A DNA stretch of 39,793 bases from NCBI GenBank assembly GCA_036382515.1, contig DASVHQ010000151.1, positions 1 to 39,793 on the forward strand, written 5' to 3'. The DNA comes from JADGRF01 sp036382515 (GTDB taxonomy: Bacteria > Myxococcota_A > Polyangia > Polyangiales > JAFGIB01). Below the pieces are notes generated by a model. The model saw nothing but the letters and a program-made list of their open reading frames with translations, did not search any database and was not told the DNA's origin. Positions within the stretch are counted from its first letter, which is position 1, and every line of letters begins with the position of its first letter. Shown here one piece after another: positions 7,600 through 15,701 of the stretch. The position numbers and the translations under genes were made by a program.

Positions 7600-8031
7600 A
7601 TGTCCTTCCTCGGTGATTTCAAGAAGTTCGCTTTCAAGGGCAACGTCGTCGATCTCGCCGTGGGTGTGGTGATCGGCGGCGCCTTCGGCAAGATCGTGTC
7701 CGCGCTGGTCGCTGACGCGATCATGCCGCTGGTCGCGCTGGTGATGCCCAGCGGCGACTGGCGCGCTAGCGGGATTCTCCTGCGGGCCGCAGCGGACCCC
7801 AAAGACAACGTGATGCTGAAGTACGGCGATCTGCTCGGCGCAGTGATCGACTTCTTGATCGTCGCCCTGGTGCTGTTCGTCCTGATCTCGCGCGTCGTCA
7901 AATTCGCCGAAGGGCGCATCGGCAAGTCCAAGGCCCCCGAAGCGCGCACCACCAAGGAGTGCACGTTCTGCCTCGAGCAGATCCCGATCAAGGCAACCAA
8001 GTGCCGGGCCTGTACGTCGAGCGTCAGCTGA
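7600..8031 (+). CDS. mscL: Large-conductance mechanosensitive channel MscL with zinc-ribbon tail
   Basis: 143 residues. The start FLGDFKKFAFKGNVVDLAVG is the conserved amphipathic helix plus first membrane helix of MscL (TM1 about 16-45); TM2 is about 77-100. The homopentamer opens under membrane tension to release solutes during osmotic downshock. The C-terminal tail carries Cys121, 124, 135 and 138 in a CxxC-x10-CxxC pattern, a likely zinc ribbon not found in the E. coli protein. The gene lies 8 bases after the DUF481-like gene and is probably cotranscribed with it; it converges with the lipoprotein gene at 8056. Confidence 0.95.
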   Translation: MSFLGDFKKFAFKGNVVDLAVGVVIGGAFGKIVSALVADAIMPLVALVMPSGDWRASGILLRAAADPKDNVMLKYGDLLGAVIDFLIVALVLFVLISRVVKFAEGRIGKSKAPEARTTKECTFCLEQIPIKATKCRACTSSVS

Positions 8032-8055
8032 GCATAGCGTCCGGCGGCAGGGGCC

Positions 8056-8814
8056 TCAGTCCGGCGCGCCGGTGCCCTTGCAGCCACCTTCGGTGCACGT
8101 CACCGACAACATTACGTTGTGACCGGGGCCGGGCACGGCGAAGTTGAACGTGCTCGGCTTGCCCATCTCCACACCGTTCTTGTCGAGCGGCTGTACGTTG
8201 ACCTCGCCGACCTCGTCACCGGCGAGCTGACGGTCGCGGTCGGGCACGCTGCGATACTGATCGGCGCCCTGCCCCGCGAGCTTGCACGAGACTGCTGTGT
8301 CCAGCAGCAGCGCGCTGCCGTCGCTGCGCCACGCCGTGATCGCGAAGCGGTCGACGCCCGCGCTGTCGCAGGTGCCGAAGCCGAAGTTCCAGCGCAGCGA
8401 GAGGCGCGCCGGTGCCGCTGTCAGCATGATCGCCGGATCGGCCACCACGGTCGTCCCGTCACCCACCACGTTCACGGGCACGTCGCCCGCCTGCAGGCTG
8501 TCCATCACGGCCACACCCGAGTGATCGATGCCGAACAGGCGCACGTGGTAGCTGCCCGGCGGGACCTGCTCGAAGCGGATCTCACCGCTGTCGCACAGCG
8601 CTTCCTCGACGTACATCGGATCGTCGAGCTCCGCGCGCACGACCTTCACACCGAGGCTGCTGCAGTCGCGGTGATTGCCGAGCTCGTAGGGCACCACGAG
8701 CACGCCCGCCTTGGGATCTTGCTTGCCGCCGCAGGCGAGGCCCAGGCCGCTGATCACAGCGAGCGCCGCAGCAGTGCGAAACCGACGATTCATGAGCAAT
8801 GCGAGCATCAGCAT
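8056..8814 (-). CDS. Putative lipoprotein, unknown function
   Basis: 252 residues from ATG 8814. The N-terminus holds basic MNRRFR followed by a hydrophobic core and lipobox GLGLAC, so it is a lipoprotein; starting at ATG 8793 would give the more classical 21-residue signal peptide. The mature part is beta-rich and contains a segment resembling carboxypeptidase-regulatory-like folds (FEQVPPGSYHVRLFGID) and paired cysteines, fitting an exported protein. No enzymatic motif is seen. The open frame extends to 8874, but that start lies upstream of the -10 box found here, so it is excluded if the promoter is real. Confidence 0.78.
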   Translation of the reverse strand: MLMLALLMNRRFRTAAALAVISGLGLACGGKQDPKAGVLVVPYELGNHRDCSSLGVKVVRAELDDPMYVEEALCDSGEIRFEQVPPGSYHVRLFGIDHSGVAVMDSLQAGDVPVNVVGDGTTVVADPAIMLTAAPARLSLRWNFGFGTCDSAGVDRFAITAWRSDGSALLLDTAVSCKLAGQGADQYRSVPDRDRQLAGDEVGEVNVQPLDKNGVEMGKPSTFNFAVPGPGHNVMLSVTCTEGGCKGTGAPD

Positions 8815-8861
8815 AGCGTTCGATCTCCCGAGCCACCGGACGAGGAAGGTGGTCTCGTGTA

Positions 8862-8890
8862 AGGATATCGACACACATGTGGGACATCAA
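8862..8890 (-). promoter_or_regulatory. Promoter for the lipoprotein gene (leftward)
   Basis: Reading leftward: TTGATG (8890-8885), 17 bases, TATCCT (8867-8862). Transcription would start near 8855, leaving a leader of about 40-60 bases. Ideal spacing and 4/6 matches in both boxes support it. Confidence 0.5.
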
Positions 8891-8968
8891 AATTTCAGCA
8901 GGTCGGACGGGTGAGTCTTTGAAGTTTCTCCCAACATATCGGCTGGTTAGAAGACAACACTCGGCGTC

Positions 8969-8982
8969 CCGAACCGGTTCGG
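8969..8982. promoter_or_regulatory. 14-bp perfect palindrome, possible operator
   Basis: CCGAACCGGTTCGG lies in the 213-base space between mazG and the lipoprotein promoter, about 80 bases upstream of that promoter. A dimeric regulator site is possible; a GC-rich palindrome of this length can also arise by chance. Confidence 0.25.
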
Positions 8983-9027
8983 TCAGAGGCATCCGGAGCG
9001 CGACACGGCGCCGATACCCGTCTCAAC

Positions 9028-9819
9028 TCAAGCGTTGAGCCGAGCTTTGGCCTCGAGCCACAGCGCGTCGAGCGCCTGCGCATCGAGCGACGACAGCGCC
9101 GCGCCACGCTCGCGGGCCAGCGTTTCCACTGCGCGCACGCGCGCGCTGAAGCGATCGAGCGTGCCGCGCAGCGCGGCCTCCGGCTCCACGTCGAGCTTGC
9201 GGCCGACGCTGACCAACGCGAAGAGCACGTCGCCAAGCTCGTGTTCGATCGCTTTCGGATCGCCCGCAGCGATCGCCTGATCGAGCTCCGCGAGCTCCTC
9301 GTCGACCTTAGCGCGCGCGCCGGCACGATCCGGCCAGTCGAAGCCGACGCGCGCCGCCTTCTCGCCCACGCGGCTTGCGCGGAGCAGTGCCGGCAGCGCC
9401 TTGGGCACGCCATCGAGCACGCCGCGACCCTGCTTTTCCTCGGCCTTGATCGCTTCCCAGTTCGCTAGCACCTCGCTTTTGCCGCTCACCTTCACGTCGC
9501 CGAACACGTGGGGGTGGCGCCGCACCAGCTTGTCGCAGATGGCCGAGACGACGTCGTCCGGGCCGAACCAGCCTTGCGCTCGCGCAAGCTCAGCCTGAAA
9601 GACGATCTGAAGCAGCAGATCGCCGAGCTCCTCGCGCAGCTCGGCAGGCGAGCCCGAGTCGATGGCGTCGACCACCTCGTGGGCCTCTTCGATCACGTAA
9701 GGGCGCAGGGTTTGGAGCGTTTGCTCGCGATCCCAGGGGCAACCATCGGGGGCCAAAAGACGGCGCATGATCTCGACCAGACGCGTGAGGCTACGACCAT
9801 CCTGTTCAGGCAGCGACAT
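9028..9819 (-). CDS. mazG: Nucleoside triphosphate pyrophosphohydrolase MazG
   Basis: 263 residues, the same length as E. coli MazG. Two MazG repeats are present: the first (about 10-115) with CPWDREQTLQTLRPYVIEEA and EELGDLLLQIVFQAELA, the second (about 165-240) with KVDEELAELDQAI and HELGDVLFALVSVGRKL. The ExxE...ExxD metal-binding pattern is visible in both. It hydrolyses NTPs and dNTPs to monophosphates and pyrophosphate, removing non-canonical nucleotides and in some species lowering alarmone levels. The frame stays open upstream to 10380, but the homology begins at ATG 9819. It is divergent from the tetR-like gene. Confidence 0.95.
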   Translation of the reverse strand: MSLPEQDGRSLTRLVEIMRRLLAPDGCPWDREQTLQTLRPYVIEEAHEVVDAIDSGSPAELREELGDLLLQIVFQAELARAQGWFGPDDVVSAICDKLVRRHPHVFGDVKVSGKSEVLANWEAIKAEEKQGRGVLDGVPKALPALLRASRVGEKAARVGFDWPDRAGARAKVDEELAELDQAIAAGDPKAIEHELGDVLFALVSVGRKLDVEPEAALRGTLDRFSARVRAVETLARERGAALSSLDAQALDALWLEAKARLNA

Positions 9820-9875
9820 GGGCGGGCAATGTAGAGGGCCCCGGCCGGCGGCGCAAAGCGTGCGCCCGACCCGGC

Positions 9876-9906
9876 TTGACCTGACACGGCCAAGCCGGCA
9901 CTTAAT
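9876..9906 (+). promoter_or_regulatory. Candidate promoter for the tetR-holB pair
   Basis: TTGACC (9876-9881), 19 bases, CTTAAT (9901-9906). Spacing is one or two bases longer than ideal. It is placed in the divergent mazG/tetR gap, 64 bases before the GTG start. Confidence 0.4.
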
Positions 9907-9969
9907 GCCCTGCACTTGCGCTGCCGAGGTCTGGGACCCGGCGCGGCGCGACCACGGAGCCCCGCTATC

Positions 9970-10605
9970 GTGCGCTACAAAAAATCCGAGATCAGCGTCG
10001 GCCACATCGTGGAGGCCGCGATGCGCGTGCTCGCCCGGCAGGGCTACGCGCATTCGAGCCTGATGGACATCGCCAACGAAGTCGGCATGTCCAAGGGCGC
10101 CGTGCACTACCATTTCCCCACCAAGGAAGCGCTGATCGGTAAGGTCCTGGAGACTGCGTGCGACGCCGTCGCCGAGCGCACGCGCAAGGCCTGGACCGAG
10201 AGTGGCAACCCACTGCTCGCCATGCGCTCGGCCCTGCACGAGCTGTGGCGCGTGCGCGCGGAGCTGTCGAACGAAGCCAAGGTGGTCGCGGATCTGCTCG
10301 CGCAGAGCCTGCACGACGAGAAGCTGCGCAAGCCGCTGGCCGCGTACTACCGCTTCGCGTCGTCGCAGGTCGAAGAGCACATGCGCGTGAACGCCGAAGC
10401 GTTCGGCTTGCGCCCCAAGATCGATCCCAAGCTCATCCCGCGCATCCTCAACGGTCTGCTCGACGGCTTGCTCATGCAGCGCATCGTCGACCCTGAGTCC
10501 GTGCGCGACGAAGACGTGACGCAGGCGCTCGAGATCCTAGCGGCGTCGCTCTTCGAGATCTCGCCCGAGGCCCTGTCCGCAGCAAACAAGGCGAAGGCGC
10601 CGTAG
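9970..10605 (+). CDS. TetR-family transcriptional regulator
   Basis: 211 residues from GTG 9970. The N-terminal helix-turn-helix (about 10-55) reads ILxAAxxVL-like, then SLMDIANEVGMSKGAVHYHF and PTKEAL, the classic TetR signature. The C-terminal part is all-helical, as expected of the ligand-binding and dimer domain, and its ligand cannot be read from sequence. GGAG lies about 11 bases before the GTG; a longer frame to 9916 lacks support. The Shine-Dalgarno of holB overlaps its stop codon, so the two are probably cotranscribed. It may regulate itself and the divergent mazG. Confidence 0.88.
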   Translation: MRYKKSEISVGHIVEAAMRVLARQGYAHSSLMDIANEVGMSKGAVHYHFPTKEALIGKVLETACDAVAERTRKAWTESGNPLLAMRSALHELWRVRAELSNEAKVVADLLAQSLHDEKLRKPLAAYYRFASSQVEEHMRVNAEAFGLRPKIDPKLIPRILNGLLDGLLMQRIVDPESVRDEDVTQALEILAASLFEISPEALSAANKAKAP

Positions 10606-10615
10606 GACCACACAC

Positions 10616-11608
10616 GTGGGCTTCGATCACATCCTGGCGCAGGCGCTTGCGATCGAGACGCTGCAGCGTGCGCTCGGACGGGATCGGCTCGCGCACGCCT
10701 ATTTGTTCGAGGGACCGAGCGGCGTCGGCAAGCAGAAGGTAGCGCTCGCACTGGCGTGCGCGCTCTTGTGTCCCGAGCAACCGAAGCAGGGCTGCGGCGT
10801 GTGCGCCGTGTGTACGCGCGTGCTCGAAGGCAAGCACCCCGACGTGCGCGTGTTCGCGCCGCGTGACGAGGGCAACCGCAACATCCAGGTCGAGCTGGTG
10901 CGCGAGGAGATCCTGCCGTTCGCGAAGTTCGCTCCGTTCGAGGCGAACGCTGCATGCTTGATCTTCCCGGAGGCCGACGTCTCGTTCCCGGTGCATCACG
11001 CCGAAGCCGCCAACGCCCTGCTCAAGACCCTCGAAGAGCCGCGCGCGCGCATGACCTTTTTGCTGCTCTCCGAGCGCCCCGACCGGCTGCTGTCCACGAT
11101 TCGCTCGCGCTGCCAGCCGGTCCGTTTTGGCCCACTGCCCAAGCCCGTGCTGCGCGAGATCCTGAAGCAGCAGGCCGTGGACGCGGCAACCATCGAAACG
11201 GCCTGCGGCCTCGCGTTCGGCAGCGCAGACCGTGCCTTGGCGCTGGCCCAGGATGGCCTCGCCGAACGCTTGCTGCAGTTCGCGCTGCGCGTGGACGAAG
11301 CGGTGCAGGCGCGCAAGCCCGGCACGCTCCTCGACCTGGCGGACGAGCTGGCAAGCCACGACCACCGAGACCTTTTGCTCGACACGCTGAGCCTCTTCTA
11401 TCGCGACGTCGCGAGTCGCGCGATCCTCGGCGACACGGCCGAGTTGGCGTTTCCACAGCAAGGCGAGCTGATCCAGCAGCGTGCAGCGGCGCTCGGCGGT
11501 GGGCGTGCAGCCGAGCGCCAGCGCGCCATCGCCGTCACCCGCGAGGCGATGGAACGCAACGCCAACCCCGAGACCGCGCTCGACGCCCTGTTCTTTTCGT
11601 TCGCCTGA
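10616..11608 (+). CDS. holB: DNA polymerase III delta-prime subunit
   Basis: 330 residues from GTG 10616, with TAGGA 8 bases upstream. Walker A is GPSGVGKQ (33-40). A zinc module is formed by Cys52, 60, 63 and 66. ANALLKTLEEPRARMTFLLL and STIRSRCQPVRF (sensor 1 and SRC motif) are typical of clamp-loader subunits. The C-terminal domain is helical and collar-like. Role: part of the clamp loader that places the sliding clamp on DNA. DnaX (gamma/tau) shares the SRC motif but is longer with a different C-terminus, so delta-prime is preferred. Confidence 0.92.
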   Translation: MGFDHILAQALAIETLQRALGRDRLAHAYLFEGPSGVGKQKVALALACALLCPEQPKQGCGVCAVCTRVLEGKHPDVRVFAPRDEGNRNIQVELVREEILPFAKFAPFEANAACLIFPEADVSFPVHHAEAANALLKTLEEPRARMTFLLLSERPDRLLSTIRSRCQPVRFGPLPKPVLREILKQQAVDAATIETACGLAFGSADRALALAQDGLAERLLQFALRVDEAVQARKPGTLLDLADELASHDHRDLLLDTLSLFYRDVASRAILGDTAELAFPQQGELIQQRAAALGGGRAAERQRAIAVTREAMERNANPETALDALFFSFA

Positions 11609-11618
11609 GCGGCGGGGT

Positions 11619-11646
11619 TCGACTCAGTGCCGGAAAGCGCTAAGCT
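11619..11646 (+). promoter_or_regulatory. Candidate promoter for metG
   Basis: TCGACT (11619-11624), 16 bases, TAAGCT (11641-11646). Transcription would start near 11653, 16 bases before the ATG at 11669, which would exclude the upstream in-frame start at 11627. Confidence 0.35.
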
Positions 11647-11668
11647 GCGCGCCCGAATCGAGCACGCG

Positions 11669-13705
11669 ATGAAACCCTTCTACGTCACGACGCCGATCTA
11701 TTACGTCAACGACCGGCCGCACATCGGCACGGCCTACTCGACCATCGCCGCCGACGTGCTCACGCGCTATGCGCGCCTGCGCGGCCGCTCCGCCCGCTTC
11801 CTCACGGGCCTCGACGAGCACGGTCTGAAGATCGCGCGCGCGGCCGAGGCGCAGGGTGTCACGCCACAAGAGTTCACCGACCGCATGCAGGAGCCCTTCC
11901 GGCAGACCTGGCAGCTTTTGACCTGTGCGCACGACGACTTCATCCGCACCACCGAGCCGCGTCACAAGCGCAAGGCGCAAGCGCTGTGGCAGCGCATAAA
12001 GGAACGCGGCGAGATCTACCTCGGCGAGTACGAGGACTGGTACTGCGTGGGCTGCGAGACCTTCTACACCGAGAAGGATCTGCTCGAGGGCAAGATCTGC
12101 CCGCAGCATCAGAAGCCGGTCGAGCGCATCAAGGAGTCGAGCTACTTCTTCCGCCTCAGCAAGTACACGCAGGTGCTGCTCGACTTCTACGAGGCGCATC
12201 CGGACTTCGTGAAGCCGGCGGCGCGCTTCAACGAAGTCAAGAGCTTCGTGCGCGAAGGTCTGCGCGATCTCTCGGTGTCACGCACCAGCTTCCGCTGGGG
12301 TATCCCCGTGCCCGGTGATCCCGAGCACGTGATGTACGTGTGGTTCGACGCGCTCAGCAACTACATGAGCGCGCTCGGCGGGCCGCTCGAAAACGAGCCC
12401 GCGCCGCTGTTCGAGAAGTTCTGGCCACCGAATGGCGAGCTCGTGCACCTCGTGGGCAAAGACATCCTGCGCTTTCACGCCGTCTACTGGCCGGCGTTCT
12501 TGCTTGCTGCGGGCCTGGCTCCGCCGTCGCAGATCTGGGCGCACGGCTGGCTCACCGTGAACGGGCAGAAGATGTCCAAGACGCTCGGCAACTTTCTGCA
12601 CCCGGAACCGCTCGCCGAGGCCTTCGGCGTGGATGCATTGCGCTACTACCTGATGCGCGACATCGCGTTCGGGCAAGACGGCGACTTCAGCCATGCGAAC
12701 TTGATCGCGCGCCTCAACGGCGAGCTCGCCAACGGGCTGGGCAACCTGCTCAACCGCGTGCTGGCCTCGATCGTGCAGAAGAGTCTCGACGGTCGCATTC
12801 CCGCACCCTGCGGGCCGAGCGACCCGGAAGACGAGACGCTGCAAGCCGAGGCCTTGCGCTGCGCGCGTGCCGCAGCCGAGCACCTGGACAGCGTGGCGCC
12901 GCAGCGCGCGCTCGAAGCGGTCTGGGAGCTCGTGTCAGCTGCCAACCGCTACGTCGATCGCACCGAGCCATGGGCACTGGCCAAGCGCGACGACAAGACG
13001 CGGCTCGGCCAGGTCGTCTATCATGTGCTCGAAACCGTGCGCATGATCGGCGTGATGATCTCGCCGTTCATGCCGACCAAGGCGCAGCAGCTGCGCGAGC
13101 AACTCGGCCTCGACCCACTGATGGCGACCGAAGGCCGTGACCTGTGGCCGAACGTTTGGGGCGCGCTGCCGGGCGGCATCCTCACGCGTCCAGGCACGCC
13201 GCTCTTTCCGCGCCTCGACAAGGACCAGGAGCGCGCCGCGCTCGAGCGGCTGGGCGTGAAGCTCGAAGCCAACGCCGGCGCCACGACCAGCAACAAAACC
13301 GCGCAGCCGAAGTCCAAGAAGCCCGCGCAGGAGCCCACCGTGACCGAGCCCGCCACCGAAGCAACCAGTCCCACTGACAACGCGATCACGTACGACGACT
13401 TCGCCAAGCTGGAGCTGCGCGTCGCCGAGGTGCTCACCGCCGAGCGCGTGCCCAAGAGCGACAAGTTGCTGCGGCTCACGTTGAACGCTGGCGATCCGCA
13501 GCCGCGTCAGATCCTGGCAGGCATCGCACAGCACTACGCACCCGAAGCGCTCGTCGGCAAACGCGTGATCATCGTGGCGAACCTCAAGCCTCGCAAGCTG
13601 ATGGGCCTGGAATCACAGGGCATGGTCCTGGCTGCCAGCGATGAAACGGGCCTGTTCGTGAGCACGGTGAGCGGCGACGTGAAGCCGGGCAGTCTCGTGA
13701 AGTGA
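11669..13705 (+). CDS. metG: Methionyl-tRNA synthetase with C-terminal tRNA-binding domain
   Basis: 678 residues. The class I signature PHIGTAYS (HIGH-like, 17-24) and KMSKT (301-305) flank the catalytic domain. A zinc knuckle appears as Cys126, Cys129, Cys144 and His147 (CxxC...CxxH, where many MetRS have CxxC). A helical anticodon domain (about 340-520) and a low-complexity Ala/Thr/Lys linker (about 540-570) lead to a Trbp111-like OB domain (about 573-678; KLELRVAEVL, NLKPRKLMGLESQGM). It charges initiator and elongator tRNA-Met. ATG 11669 is where homology begins; the frame opens 14 codons earlier. The last four bases overlap the next gene (GTGA). Confidence 0.96.
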   Translation: MKPFYVTTPIYYVNDRPHIGTAYSTIAADVLTRYARLRGRSARFLTGLDEHGLKIARAAEAQGVTPQEFTDRMQEPFRQTWQLLTCAHDDFIRTTEPRHKRKAQALWQRIKERGEIYLGEYEDWYCVGCETFYTEKDLLEGKICPQHQKPVERIKESSYFFRLSKYTQVLLDFYEAHPDFVKPAARFNEVKSFVREGLRDLSVSRTSFRWGIPVPGDPEHVMYVWFDALSNYMSALGGPLENEPAPLFEKFWPPNGELVHLVGKDILRFHAVYWPAFLLAAGLAPPSQIWAHGWLTVNGQKMSKTLGNFLHPEPLAEAFGVDALRYYLMRDIAFGQDGDFSHANLIARLNGELANGLGNLLNRVLASIVQKSLDGRIPAPCGPSDPEDETLQAEALRCARAAAEHLDSVAPQRALEAVWELVSAANRYVDRTEPWALAKRDDKTRLGQVVYHVLETVRMIGVMISPFMPTKAQQLREQLGLDPLMATEGRDLWPNVWGALPGGILTRPGTPLFPRLDKDQERAALERLGVKLEANAGATTSNKTAQPKSKKPAQEPTVTEPATEATSPTDNAITYDDFAKLELRVAEVLTAERVPKSDKLLRLTLNAGDPQPRQILAGIAQHYAPEALVGKRVIIVANLKPRKLMGLESQGMVLAASDETGLFVSTVSGDVKPGSLVK

Positions 13706-14808
13706 GCTGGCTGCTGCCACCGTTGCCGCCCAACTGGGACGCTGCGCTGCGCGACGTGCGTGCCAGCGGCATGCAGGCGCGGCTGGCCGCGGCGAAGCGC
13801 TTGTCGCAACCGCCAGATGGACAGGCGGACAACGCGACGCGAGCGCTGCTCACGCTCGCACGAGACGTCGACGCGCGCGTGCGCGCGGCGGCTTTCGAGT
13901 CACTGGGCGAGCTGCAGCCTCAGAGCTGCGTGCAGAACCTCGTCGAAGGCACACGAGACACCGATCCGCTGGTGCGCGAGCTAGCGGTGATCGCGCTGTC
14001 GCAACTGCCGCCCGCGCTCGGCGCCGACGCGCTGCTCGATGCCACTGCCAGCCAGCACCCTGAGGTTCGCTTCCAGGCGGTGGTCACAGCCGCCGAGCAC
14101 TGCGGGCAACGGGCCCACCCCGTCGTGCGGCGCCTCTTGCAGGACGCCGACAACCGCGTGCGCGCGAGCGCCGTACGCGCGGCTGGCGTGCTGCTGGCGC
14201 GTGAGCCTTCAGCGCCACTCTCGCGCGCCTTGCGAGACGCCCTGCAAGACGGCGATCGCCACGTGCGCACGGAAGCGGCCGTGCTGCTGACGGCGGCGGG
14301 CGACGGCGCAGCGCTCGACGCGCTGCTCGAGGCGCTCGCCGACCCGGAGCTGGTGTGGAGCGCGCTCGACGCGGCGCCGCGGCTTGCAGACACCCGCGTG
14401 GTGCAAGCGGTGGCGGCGATCGCTCAGAGCTTTCTGCGGCCGCGTGCAGTGAAGGCCGCCGCCGCCCGAGCGCTCGTGCGCATGGGCGACCCACGCGGCG
14501 AGCACGCGCTGCGGGCCGTGCTGACCGGGTTACGCGGCGACGGCCGCAGTTACGCCGTCGAGGTGGTCGCCGAGACTGGCCTCGCCGAGCTCGCCCCCGC
14601 GCTCGTGGCTCTGGTGAAGCGACCGCGGGGCGTCGACCCGCTGCTCTTGGCCCGGAGTCTGGCCGCACTGGCGCCCAAGAGTCTGGAGGCACGGGCCGGC
14701 TTGCAGGCGATGGCCGTGCGCGACGACCCCGCGGGAGCCCTGAGCCGCGCCGAGCTGGCCCGCCTGCCCGCCCCCGCGATCCCGGGCCCCCGCCAGCCCA
14801 GCCCGTGA
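13702..14808 (+). CDS. HEAT-repeat protein
   Basis: 368 residues made of about eight to nine helical HEAT/PBS-lyase-like repeats (about 40-340), for example DVDARVRAAAFESLGEL, HPEVRFQAVVTAAEH and DNRVRASAVRAAGVLL, with a disordered Pro-rich end. There is no signal peptide. The GTG start overlaps the metG stop in GTGA, so translation is coupled to metG. HEAT solenoids bind proteins or nucleic acids; the link to metG hints at a translation-related partner, but this is only context. Its particular family is not recognised. Confidence 0.85.
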   Translation: MSWLLPPLPPNWDAALRDVRASGMQARLAAAKRLSQPPDGQADNATRALLTLARDVDARVRAAAFESLGELQPQSCVQNLVEGTRDTDPLVRELAVIALSQLPPALGADALLDATASQHPEVRFQAVVTAAEHCGQRAHPVVRRLLQDADNRVRASAVRAAGVLLAREPSAPLSRALRDALQDGDRHVRTEAAVLLTAAGDGAALDALLEALADPELVWSALDAAPRLADTRVVQAVAAIAQSFLRPRAVKAAAARALVRMGDPRGEHALRAVLTGLRGDGRSYAVEVVAETGLAELAPALVALVKRPRGVDPLLLARSLAALAPKSLEARAGLQAMAVRDDPAGALSRAELARLPAPAIPGPRQPSP

Positions 14809-14884
14809 CGGCCACTCGATCCCGGCCGTTTGACCGCCCGGCGGCTGCCCGCCCACGACTTTGGCCAGAAAACGCAGCAGGTCC

Positions 14885-14912
14885 TTGACCCGCGGCGCGA
14901 GCGACGTATTCT
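14885..14912 (+). promoter_or_regulatory. Promoter for rplC
   Basis: TTGACC (14885-14890), 16 bases, TATTCT (14907-14912). Transcription would start near 14919, leaving a leader of about 22 bases that contains AGGGTG before the ATG. A strong-looking dedicated promoter agrees with rplC being outside a ribosomal operon. Confidence 0.55.
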
Positions 14913-14940
14913 TCGCCTCCCGTTTCACTCAGGGTGCACC

Positions 14941-15606
14941 ATGAATACCAACCTCGGCCTGATCGGCAAGAAGCTCGGCAACACTCAGATTTTCAACGCG
15001 GACGGTACCGTCGCGCGCGTCACGGCGATCCAGGTTGGCCCCTGTCGTGTGATCGGTAAGCGCACGCTGGAGAAGGACGGCTACTCGGCTGTGATCCTCG
15101 GCTTCGGCGACAAGCGCGAGAAGCTCGTCACCAAGGCGGAAGCCGGTTTCTTCAAGAAGGCTGGCCAGGCTGCGTCACGCACCGTGCGCGAGCTGCGTCT
15201 GCCGGCAGAGAACCTCGCCAAGTACGAGGTGGGCCAGGTGCTCAAGCCCTCCGAACACTTCCAGGAAGGCCAGAAGGTCGACGTGTGCGGCATCACGCGC
15301 GGTCGCGGCTTCTCCGGCGTCATGCGCCGCTGGAACTTCGCTGGCGCGAGCAGCGACACGCACGGTACGCACGAGTACAAGCGTCACGGCGGCGCCGTCG
15401 GTACCAACATGACGCCCGGTCGCACACTCGCGAACCTCAAGATGCCCGGCCAGTACGGCAACGAGCGCGTCACCATGCTGAACTTGGTCGTGGCCAAGGT
15501 GCTCGACGAAGAAGGCATCCTGCTCGTAGAAGGCGGCTGTCCCGGCTCGAAGAACGGCATCGTCACCGTGCGCGGTGCGGTCAAGGCCAAGAAGAAGAAG
15601 GCCTGA
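14941..15606 (+). CDS. rplC: 50S ribosomal protein L3
   Basis: 221 residues, a typical L3. LIGKKLGNTQIFNADG at the start, VDVCGITRGRGFSGVMRRW in the middle and TPGRTLANLKMPGQYGNERV near residue 155-175 are diagnostic; the Gln in PGQYGNE is at the position methylated by PrmB in E. coli. The C-terminus is Lys-rich. L3 is an early 23S rRNA-binding assembly protein that reaches the peptidyl transferase centre. The frame extends upstream to 14830, but homology, AGGGTG and the promoter fix ATG 14941. Neither rpsJ upstream nor rplD downstream is present; rlmE follows instead. Confidence 0.97.
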   Translation: MNTNLGLIGKKLGNTQIFNADGTVARVTAIQVGPCRVIGKRTLEKDGYSAVILGFGDKREKLVTKAEAGFFKKAGQAASRTVRELRLPAENLAKYEVGQVLKPSEHFQEGQKVDVCGITRGRGFSGVMRRWNFAGASSDTHGTHEYKRHGGAVGTNMTPGRTLANLKMPGQYGNERVTMLNLVVAKVLDEEGILLVEGGCPGSKNGIVTVRGAVKAKKKKA

Positions 15607-15701
15607 GAGGCTCGCTCGAGCCGAGAAACCAAGGCTTGAGCCGCTCGCTCGCGGGCAGACCGCGGGGCCGCAACGAGCAGCGGCAGCAACACGGTGGTCG
15701 C

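Noticed and set aside
8062..8073. 12-bp palindrome CCGGCGCGCCGG between mscL and the lipoprotein gene as a terminator
   Set aside because: It lies in the coding end of the lipoprotein gene, has no hairpin loop space and no T-run.
10472..11461. Long minus-strand open frame opposite holB
   Set aside because: Antisense to a gene with all clamp-loader motifs; its own translation shows no recognisable domain.
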